Assembly (NCBI GenBank): GCA_964385465.1
Contig: CAYLPJ010000028.1
Location: 12,936 to 76,935, forward strand
Length of the DNA stretch: 64,000 bases
Source of the DNA: CAYLPJ01 sp964385465
Lineage (GTDB): Bacteria > Planctomycetota > Phycisphaerae > SM23-33
Direction of reading: 5' to 3'
Within the stretch, counting starts at the first letter, position 1, and each line of letters opens with the position of its first letter. The position numbers and the translations under genes were made by a program. Shown here in pieces: positions 58,038 through 64,000 of the stretch. Below the pieces are notes generated by a model. It made no database searches. It saw only the letters and a list, made by a program, of their open reading frames with translations, and was not told the DNA's origin.

Positions 58038-59360
58038 TCACGCCTTCTCGGCACGGTGGTCGATGACCCGCCTCGCCTTGCCGGCGAACCGTTCGAGGGT
58101 GTTGGGGCTGACCAGCTCGACTTGCGCCCGGATGCCCGTGACGGCCTGGATCTCCCGGTCGATGCGGTCGCGGAGGGTCTGCATGTCGGCCATCGTGTCG
58201 GAGAAGTCCTGCTTGCGGACCTCGACCTGGACGCGCACGGCGTCGAGGTTGCCCGGGCGGGAGACCTCGATGAGGTAGTGCGGGGCCGTGCCCTCGACCC
58301 GCAGCAGGGCCTCCTCGATCTGGGATGGGAAGACGTTGACGCCGCGGATGATGAGCATGTCGTCGGTCCGCCCGACGACGCGGCTCATCCGCGCGGTGGT
58401 CCGCCCGCAGGCGCAGGGTGTGCGGTCCAGCGAGGCGATGTCCCGCGTGCGGTAGCGGATGATGGGGAAGGCCTGCTTGGTCATCGCCGTGAAGACCAGC
58501 TCGCCGCGCTCGCCGTCGCCGACCGGCTCGAGGGTCTCGGGGTCGAGGCATTCGACGAGGAAATGGTCCTCCTGGATGTGCATGCCGCACCGGGCGGCGC
58601 AGTCCCCGCTGACGCCCGGGCCGATCACCTCGCTGAGCCCGTAGTTGTTCATCGCGAAGATGTCCAGGGCGTTCTCGATCTGCCGCCGCATGTCCTCCGT
58701 CCAGGGCTCGCCGCCGAAATGCCCGAACTTCAGGGGCAGCCCGCGCGGGTCCAGGCCCTCCCTCGCCGCGACGTCGGCGATGTTCAACGCGTAGCTCGGC
58801 GTGCACACCAGCACCTCGGCGCCGAGGTCCTGCATCAGCATGATCTGGCGGCGCGTGTTGCCCGCCGCCGCCGGCACGATCGCCGCGCCCACCCGCTCGA
58901 TGCCGTAGTGCAGCCCGAAGCCGCCGGTGAACAGCCCGTAGCCGAAGGCCACCTGCACCGTGTGCTCGGCACGCAGGCCGCCGGCGACGAGGAACCGGGC
59001 GCACAGCTCGGACCAGGTCCGGAGGTCCTCGGCCGTGTAGGCGACGAACGTCGGCTTGCCCGTCGTCCCCGACGAGCCGTGAATGCGGGCGATCCGCTCG
59101 CGCCCCACGGCGAGGAACCCCAGCGGGTAGTGCTGCCGCAGGTCCTCCTTGGTCGTCAGCGGCAGTCGGCGGAGGTCGTCGAGGCCGCGGATGTCGTCGG
59201 GGCCGACGCCGGCGTCGGCGAAGGCCCGGCGGTAGAAGGGCACGTCGGCGACGCGGCGGCAGACGTCCTTCAGCCGCGTCAACTGGATCTCGGCCAGCTC
59301 GTCGCGGGAGAGGGTCTCGGCGTCGCTGTGAATGCGGTTCTCGAAGGCCAGTTCGGTCAT
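58038..59360 (-). CDS. paaK: Phenylacetate-CoA ligase (PaaK family), copy 1
   Basis: A 440-residue AMP-forming ligase of the PaaK type. Landmarks are IHGSSGTTGKPTFVAYT (P-loop-like AMP-binding motif), FGYGLFTGGFGLHYG, FGGEPWTEDMR, NNYGLSEVIGPGVS, and a C-terminal MLIIRGVNVFPSQIEEALL segment. It would activate phenylacetate or a related aryl-acetate to its CoA thioester with ATP. GGAGAG precedes the ATG. Last gene of the operon, after the ACT gene; the second, closely related ligase is encoded upstream. Confidence 0.95.
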   Translation of the reverse strand: MTELAFENRIHSDAETLSRDELAEIQLTRLKDVCRRVADVPFYRRAFADAGVGPDDIRGLDDLRRLPLTTKEDLRQHYPLGFLAVGRERIARIHGSSGTTGKPTFVAYTAEDLRTWSELCARFLVAGGLRAEHTVQVAFGYGLFTGGFGLHYGIERVGAAIVPAAAGNTRRQIMLMQDLGAEVLVCTPSYALNIADVAAREGLDPRGLPLKFGHFGGEPWTEDMRRQIENALDIFAMNNYGLSEVIGPGVSGDCAARCGMHIQEDHFLVECLDPETLEPVGDGERGELVFTAMTKQAFPIIRYRTRDIASLDRTPCACGRTTARMSRVVGRTDDMLIIRGVNVFPSQIEEALLRVEGTAPHYLIEVSRPGNLDAVRVQVEVRKQDFSDTMADMQTLRDRIDREIQAVTGIRAQVELVSPNTLERFAGKARRVIDHRAEKA

Positions 59361-59460
59361 GGTCTCTCCGTGCGGGGGTTGCCGGCGGCGGCCCCGGCGG
59401 GGCGGTCACCCGGCGCGGGCGGCGCCGACCCGGGCGGGCGCGCCGCGTTCCGGCGGGGGG

Positions 59461-59898
59461 TCAGTCGCCGCTGCCGAAGAGCTCGACGTCCCGGACGACG
59501 TTGACGCCCTTGTCGCGGAGGGCGTTGACGGCCTTTTCGGCGTCGTCGAACCGGAAGACGAGCACGGCGCTGTCCTTGCTGCCGAACGTGAAGGCGTACA
59601 TGTACTCGATGTTGACGTCGAGGTCCTCGAAGAGATCGAGCAGTTCGGCAAGCCCGCCGGGGCGGTCCTCGACCTCGATGGCCACGACCTCGGTGACCCG
59701 CACGACCGCGCCGGAGGCCTCCAGGACCTCCTTGGCCCGCTCCCACTCGCGGACGATCAGCCGGAGGATGCCGAACTGCTGCGTGTCCGCCAGCGAGAGG
59801 GTGGCGATGTTGATCCCCGCCTCGGCCAGCAGCTTGCAGGGCTCGCTCAGCCGCCCGGGCTTGTTCTCGAGGAAGACGGAAAGCTGGTTGATCTTCAT
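59461..59898 (-). CDS. Tandem ACT-domain protein
   Basis: A 145-residue protein made of two ACT-like halves: QLSVFLENKPGRLSEPCKLLAEAGINI and, in the second half, AIEVEDRPGGLAELLDLFEDLDVNIEYMYA. ACT domains bind amino acids and regulate metabolic enzymes. Placement between two aryl-acetate-CoA ligases and after the 2-oxoacid oxidoreductase suggests that it senses an aromatic amino acid or related acid and controls the pathway. AAAGGA precedes the ATG. No DNA-binding domain is present, so any control is probably by direct contact. Confidence 0.85.
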   Translation of the reverse strand: MKINQLSVFLENKPGRLSEPCKLLAEAGINIATLSLADTQQFGILRLIVREWERAKEVLEASGAVVRVTEVVAIEVEDRPGGLAELLDLFEDLDVNIEYMYAFTFGSKDSAVLVFRFDDAEKAVNALRDKGVNVVRDVELFGSGD

Positions 59899-59932
59899 GG
59901 CAGGTCCTTTCGTGCCGCCTGGCTGCCGGCGG

Positions 59933-61264
59933 TCAGATCTGTCGGTTGTCGATGACGCGCTTGGCCTTGCCGAGCGACCGCTCGATGGTGTGAGGCTCGA
60001 CGAGGCTGACCTTCACCCGCAGGCCCAGCGTGTTCTCGATGGCGTGGGAGAGCTTGGCCTGGAGGTCCTCCATGGCCCCGATCTTGTCGCTGAAGACATC
60101 GCTGGTCACCTCGACGCGGACCTCCATGGAATCGAGGTTCTTGACGCGTTCGAGGATGATCTGGTAGTGCGGCAGCGTGCCCTCGACCGCAAGCAGGGCC
60201 GACTCGACCTGCGAGGGGAAGACGTTGACGCCGCGGATGATGAACATGTCGTCGCTTCGCCGCCCGATGCGCCGGATGCGGCGGATGGTCCGCCCGCACG
60301 CGCAGGGCTCGGTGATGAAGTTGGTGATGTCCCGCGTGCGGTAGCGGAGCATGGGCATCGCCTGCTTGCTGAGCGTCGTCAGCACGAGTTCGCCCTCGGC
60401 GCCCTCCTCGAGGACCTCCCCGCTGGCCGGGTCGATGATCTCGGGGTAGAAGTAGTCCTCGAAGATGTGCAGCCCGCTCTGGCAGCGGCACTCGCTGGCG
60501 ACGCCGGGGCCGATGATCTCGCTGAGCCCGTAGATGTCGTAGGCCTTGATGCCGGACATCTTCTCGGCCCACTCGCGCATGGCGTCGGACCACGGCTCGG
60601 CCCCGAAGATGCCCGCGCGGATGGGCAGGTCCTTGAGGTCGACGCCCATCTCCAACGCCCGCTCGCAGATGTACATGAAGTAGCTGGGCGTGCAGCAGAT
60701 CGCCGTGCTGCCGAAGTCCCGCATGATCATGATCTGCCGGTCGGTGTTGCCCCCGGAGATCGGGATCACCGTCGCGCCCAGCGTCTCGGCGCCGTAGTGG
60801 GCGCCCAGCCCGCCGGTGAACAGCCCGTAGCCGTAGGCGTTCTGAATGACGTCGCCCTTGCCGCACTCGCACGCGGCGAACGTGCGGACCATCACCTTCG
60901 ACCAGACCTTCACGTCCTCGGCGGTGTAGGCCACCACGATCGGCTTGCCCGTCGTCCCGCTGGAGGCGTGCAGACGCACCACGTCGTGGATGTCGCTGGC
61001 GAACAGCCCGAACGGGTACGTCTCCCGGAGGTCCGTCTTCACCGTGAACGGCAGCTTGGAGATGTCCCCCAGCCGGCGGATGTCGTCCGGCGTCACCGAT
61101 TGCTCGTCCATCCGCGCGCGGTAGAGCGCCTGGTGCTCGTACGCGCGGGCGACCATCGTCTTCAGCCGCGTGAGCTGGAGCTCGCGAAGCCGGTCGGCGG
61201 GAAGGTAGTCCGGGCTGCTGGCGGGGTGGAACCCCGCCGCGGGGGCCTTGGCGGATGCGTTCAT
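59933..61264 (-). CDS. paaK: Phenylacetate-CoA ligase (PaaK family), copy 2
   Basis: A 443-residue PaaK-type ligase: LHASSGTTGKPIVVAYT, AYGYGLFTGGLGAHYGAE, FGAEPWSDAMREW, YDIYGLSEIIGPGVA, CACGRTIRRIRRIGRRSDDM and FIIRGVNVFPSQVESALL. It is clearly related to copy 1 but differs throughout, so the two probably have distinct acid preferences (for example phenylacetate versus indoleacetate or 4-hydroxyphenylacetate). A strong GGGAGAG lies before the ATG. It sits directly downstream of iorB. Confidence 0.95.
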   Translation of the reverse strand: MNASAKAPAAGFHPASSPDYLPADRLRELQLTRLKTMVARAYEHQALYRARMDEQSVTPDDIRRLGDISKLPFTVKTDLRETYPFGLFASDIHDVVRLHASSGTTGKPIVVAYTAEDVKVWSKVMVRTFAACECGKGDVIQNAYGYGLFTGGLGAHYGAETLGATVIPISGGNTDRQIMIMRDFGSTAICCTPSYFMYICERALEMGVDLKDLPIRAGIFGAEPWSDAMREWAEKMSGIKAYDIYGLSEIIGPGVASECRCQSGLHIFEDYFYPEIIDPASGEVLEEGAEGELVLTTLSKQAMPMLRYRTRDITNFITEPCACGRTIRRIRRIGRRSDDMFIIRGVNVFPSQVESALLAVEGTLPHYQIILERVKNLDSMEVRVEVTSDVFSDKIGAMEDLQAKLSHAIENTLGLRVKVSLVEPHTIERSLGKAKRVIDNRQI

Positions 61265-61322
61265 CGATCGTCTCTCCCTTCTGTCGCTTCGCCTGCGGAC
61301 GCCGCCCGCGGGCGGGCGTCGC

Positions 61323-61805
61323 TCACGCCCCGGCCGACCGGCCGAGGGCGAACGCCTGTTCGTTCACCTCGTGGAGCTTCTCGGGCAGGTTGGCCCGCAC
61401 GGCCGCCAACCAGTGCTCCTCGCCGATCGCATCGACGTGCCGGCTGAGCGCGCCGAGCAGGGCGACGTTGAGGCTCTTCTTGTTGCCCAGCGCGTCGGCG
61501 TCGATGGCGTCGGGCGGGATCAGCGTCCCGCCGTCGGCGAGTGCGTGGCGGTTGATGTCCACCTGGTCGGGCGAGAGGACCACGAGGTAGTCCGCCTCCC
61601 CGGCGGGCACCATCGGGCTGAGCACGCCCTCGCCGAAGCGGACGTCGCTGGTCACCGATCCGCCCCGCTGGCTCATGCCATGCACCTCCGCCTTCTTGAC
61701 GTCCAGCCCCGCGCGGAAGGCGGCGTCGGCAAGGATGTCCGACGCCTTCAGCACGCCCTGTCCGCCCAGCCCCGCGAAGACCACGTTCGTGACGTTCTCA
61801 GCCAT
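61323..61805 (-). CDS. iorB: Indolepyruvate oxidoreductase beta subunit
   Basis: A 160-residue protein with the IorB signature VVFAGLGGQGVLKASDILADAAF and EVHGMSQRGGSVTSDVR. It is somewhat shorter than common IorB proteins. With IorA it should oxidise aryl-pyruvates (indole-, phenyl- or 4-hydroxyphenyl-pyruvate) to the corresponding aryl-acetyl-CoA and CO2. Its start overlaps the end of iorA by 8 bp, implying coupled translation and a fixed subunit ratio. Confidence 0.92.
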   Translation of the reverse strand: MAENVTNVVFAGLGGQGVLKASDILADAAFRAGLDVKKAEVHGMSQRGGSVTSDVRFGEGVLSPMVPAGEADYLVVLSPDQVDINRHALADGGTLIPPDAIDADALGNKKSLNVALLGALSRHVDAIGEEHWLAAVRANLPEKLHEVNEQAFALGRSAGA

Positions 61806-63402
61806 TTTCGCCGCCCTCCGTCGCCTGCTGGTACTGTCGGATCTTCTTGGCCGCCAGCAGGCACGGCCTGCGGGCGATGACCAGCGCCAGCTCGCCGCTG
61901 GCCAGGTCGTCGACGATCGTCTTGGCGAGGCCCTCGGGGTCCTTCGACGGGTCGATCACGCTGACCCGCTCGATGCCCATCGCCCGGGCGAGGTCCTCGA
62001 AGACCAGTTGATTCGTCGGCCGGTGGTCCAAGGTCCGCCCGGTGCCCGGGTGCTCCTGCATGCCGGTCATCGCGGTGGTGCTGTTGTCGAGGATGACCAC
62101 CACGTGCCCGGTCGGCGGGGGGTTGTAGACCATCTCGACCAGCCCGGTGATGCCGCTGTGGACGAACGTGCTGTCGCCGATGACGCTGACGACCTTCTTC
62201 GCCTCGGCCTCCGGCAGGGCGTGGCGAAGCCCCAGCCCCACGCCGATGCTCGCGCCCATGCACACGCAGGTGTGCAGGGCCTGCCACGGCGGCAGGGCGC
62301 CCAGCGTGTAGCAGCCGATGTCGCCGGTGACGATGCAGCCCTGGTCGCGGAGGATGTCGAACGTCGTGCGGTGCGGGCAGCCCGGGCAGAGCTGCGGCGG
62401 CTTGCCCTTCGGCGGCGCCGGCTCGGGGCTGACGTCCCCGGCCAGGATCCGCCGGACCCGGGCGACGTTCAGCTCGCCGAAGCGGTACGGCTCGGGCTTG
62501 CCCTCGACCGCCAGCCCCGCCGCCCGGAGGTCGTCGACGAGCACCGGGTCGCCTTCCTCGACGACCACGCAGCGATCGACGATCTCGACGAAATCCCGGA
62601 TCTTCCCGATCGGCAGGGGGTAGGTGAGGTCCAGCTTCATCACGCTGGCTTCGGGGGCCGCCTCCCGGGCGTGCGCGTAGGCCACGCCCGAGGCGATGAT
62701 CCCGAGCTTCCCGTCGCCGTCGATCACCCGGTTCAGGTCCGACTGCTCGTTCCAGGCCTGAAGGTCCGCCAGCTTCTCCCGCAGCCGCCGGTGGGCGGGG
62801 CGTGCCATGGCGGGCACCATGACGCGGGCGGGGATGTCGACCTCGAAGTGCGGCGCACGCGGGGGCCCGGCCAGGTCGCGCCGCTGGACGATGGTCTTGG
62901 AGTGGCAGATTCGCGTGGTCATCCTCAGCAGGACGGGCAGTTTCCAGCGTTCCGAGATCTCGATGCCGCGGGCGAAGAAGTCGTAGGCCTCCTGGCTGTC
63001 GGAGGGCTCGAGCATGGGCACGCCGGCGGCGCGGGCGTAGCGGCGGTTGTCCTGCTCGTTCTGGCTGGAGGCCATGCCGGGGTCGTCGGCGGTGACGATC
63101 ACGAGCCCGCCGTCGACGCCGGTGTAGGCGGCGGTGAACAGCGGGTCGGCGGCGACGTTGAGCCCGACGTGCTTCATGGTCACCAGCACGCGGGCGTCGG
63201 CGAAGGCCGACCCGAGGCCGACCTCCAGGGCGACCTTCTCGTTGGGCGCCCACTGGGCGTTTCCGCCGATCTCCGAAAAGGTCTCCAGGATCTCCGTCGA
63301 GGGCGTGCCCGGATAGGCGGTCCCGAGGGTCACCCCGCAATCGAGGGCGGCGTAGGCCACCGCCTCGTTGCCGTGCAGCAGCATGCGGTCAGCTCCGGTC
63401 AT
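61798..63402 (-). CDS. iorA: Indolepyruvate oxidoreductase alpha subunit lacking the ferredoxin domain
   Basis: A 534-residue TPP enzyme subunit: LLHGNEAVAYAALDCGVTLGTAYPGTPSTEI at the N-terminus, NEKVALEVGLGSAFA, LCPGCPHRTTFDIL, and a TPP motif GDSTFVHSGITGL...DNSTTAMTG. The chain ends soon after ALVIARRPCLLAAKK, where family members usually continue with a C-terminal domain holding two CxxCxxCxxxC clusters; no such cysteines are present. The start at 63402 is preferred because GGAG lies 6 nt before it; an in-frame ATG at 63414 is the alternative. It overlaps the thioesterase gene. Confidence 0.92.
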   Translation of the reverse strand: MTGADRMLLHGNEAVAYAALDCGVTLGTAYPGTPSTEILETFSEIGGNAQWAPNEKVALEVGLGSAFADARVLVTMKHVGLNVAADPLFTAAYTGVDGGLVIVTADDPGMASSQNEQDNRRYARAAGVPMLEPSDSQEAYDFFARGIEISERWKLPVLLRMTTRICHSKTIVQRRDLAGPPRAPHFEVDIPARVMVPAMARPAHRRLREKLADLQAWNEQSDLNRVIDGDGKLGIIASGVAYAHAREAAPEASVMKLDLTYPLPIGKIRDFVEIVDRCVVVEEGDPVLVDDLRAAGLAVEGKPEPYRFGELNVARVRRILAGDVSPEPAPPKGKPPQLCPGCPHRTTFDILRDQGCIVTGDIGCYTLGALPPWQALHTCVCMGASIGVGLGLRHALPEAEAKKVVSVIGDSTFVHSGITGLVEMVYNPPPTGHVVVILDNSTTAMTGMQEHPGTGRTLDHRPTNQLVFEDLARAMGIERVSVIDPSKDPEGLAKTIVDDLASGELALVIARRPCLLAAKKIRQYQQATEGGENG

Positions 63403-63817
63403 GGTCGTCTCCATCGGCCTGGCTCAGGGCGTCGGTCAGCCACGTCGGCGGGCGGGTCGGTCGGCCGGCGGCGTCGGTGACGGCGTGGACCGTGTGCCCG
63501 TCGGCGACGGGGGACGATCCGTCGGCGTGGCGGATGTCTACGTCGAAGCGGACGCGGGCCCTGCCCGCCATCCGCCCGGAGGTGGTCATGTGCAGCTCGT
63601 CGTCGTACCGCGCCCGCCCGGTGTAGCGGACGTGGGCCTCCACCAGCGGCAGGAGCACGCCGCGGCGCTCCATCTCGGCGTAGGGCACGCCGAGTTGGCG
63701 GAGGAACTCCGTCCGCCCGCACTCGAACCACTCCAGGGCCCGGGAGTTGTAGAACGTGCCCATCTGGTCCGTTTCGCTGTAACGGACGCGGAAACGGTGG
63801 ACGGCTTGGAAGCTCAT
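63389..63817 (-). CDS. Hot-dog-fold acyl-CoA thioesterase (4HBT/YbgC-like)
   Basis: A 142-residue hot-dog thioesterase with RVRYSETDQMGTFYNSRALEWFE, in which Asp17 is the catalytic residue of the 4-hydroxybenzoyl-CoA/YbgC group, and VEAHVRYTGRARYDDEL. It is the first gene of the aryl-acid operon and should hydrolyse an aryl-acetyl-CoA or similar thioester, releasing acid and CoA. Its 3' end overlaps the iorA start. No strong Shine-Dalgarno precedes the ATG. Confidence 0.88.
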   Translation of the reverse strand: MSFQAVHRFRVRYSETDQMGTFYNSRALEWFECGRTEFLRQLGVPYAEMERRGVLLPLVEAHVRYTGRARYDDELHMTTSGRMAGRARVRFDVDIRHADGSSPVADGHTVHAVTDAAGRPTRPPTWLTDALSQADGDDHDRS

Positions 63818-63866
63818 GCAATCGCTCGCGTTTCGGCCGGGGCGGCGTGCGTACCGTCCGCCGCCG

Positions 63867-63885
63867 CGCCGAGGACTCCTCGGCG
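63867..63885. promoter_or_regulatory. Palindrome at the predicted start of the aryl-acid operon
   Basis: CGCCGAGGACTCCTCGGCG is a perfect 9-bp dyad with a single central base, positioned at the predicted transcription start, between the -10 box and the first gene. It is a candidate operator or 5' hairpin. Confidence 0.35.
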
Positions 63886-63889
63886 AGCC

Positions 63890-63918
63890 TTCCTACCAGA
63901 AACCCCGCCCGACATCAA
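63890..63918 (-). promoter_or_regulatory. Predicted promoter of the aryl-acid operon
   Basis: On the minus strand TTGATG (63918-63913), 17 bp, TAGGAA (63895-63890). The predicted transcript starts near 63883 and runs into the thioesterase gene at 63817. The rest of 63818-64000 shows nothing else of note. Confidence 0.4.
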
Positions 63919-64000
63919 GCCCCTGGGGCCGCGGCAGGGGGGCGCGTGTCCGACACAAAATCGTGGCGGCAGTCAGGCGGCACGCTGGAGTTTCCAGTAG

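Overview
The window is a chromosomal segment of a very GC-rich bacterium, most likely a planctomycete (Planctomycetota, perhaps class Phycisphaerae). The evidence is two giant genes whose products start with LEPR-XLL-type motifs (LEPRILL and LEERLLL), a small lipoprotein carrying the H-X9-DG motif typical of planctomycete pilin-like proteins, and a GH106-like glycosidase without a signal peptide. No phage, plasmid, CRISPR, rRNA or complete tRNA gene was found. 

Layout. (1) 1-20850, minus strand: one uninterrupted reading frame of at least 6950 codons that runs off the left edge. It encodes a mosaic surface or secreted protein with a LEPR-XLL N-terminus, a peptidoglycan-binding-like segment, RTX calcium-binding repeats, FG-GAP repeats, ELWxxDGT repeats, leucine-rich repeats, a golvesin-like domain, an SdrD-B-like domain and a PKD-like end. 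(2) 20851-21589: an intergenic scar with the giant gene's promoter, a tRNA T-arm-like fragment and a decayed FG-GAP coding fragment. (3) 21590-24591: anmK-like kinase, Uri/DUF123 nuclease-like protein, H-X9-DG lipoprotein, a MITE-like inverted-repeat element, and an ABC ATPase. (4) 24834-28379: dnaK, a lipoprotein alpha/beta hydrolase, and a FliS-like chaperone. (5) 28396-30252, minus: a GT2 glycosyltransferase and rsmE. (6) 30401-40864, plus: GH106-like glycosidase, a stand-alone response regulator, an M16 peptidase, then a tight run of cyclodeaminase, zinc-ribbon-like protein, lipoprotein and RDD membrane protein. (7) 41416-57894, plus: a second giant gene of 5492 codons, alternating FG-GAP blocks with beta-helix-like segments, with a near-consensus promoter and a strong terminator. 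(8) 63817-58038, minus: an operon for aryl-pyruvate/aryl-acetate metabolism (thioesterase, iorA, iorB, two phenylacetate-CoA ligases flanking an ACT-domain protein). 

Two themes stand out. More than half of the window encodes two giant, calcium-motif-rich repeat proteins that share an N-terminal motif and start from TTGACA-17 promoters. The aryl-acid operon predicts oxidation of aromatic 2-oxo acids to aryl-acetyl-CoA, ligase and thioesterase interconversion of acid and CoA ester, and a possible amino-acid-sensing ACT protein; its IorA lacks the usual C-terminal ferredoxin domain. A recurring promoter form (TTG-rich -35, 17 bp, TANNNT) was seen before many genes, and at anmK and the ABC gene it sits so close to the start codon that leaderless transcripts are predicted. 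All functions are read from sequence motifs; no database search was run.
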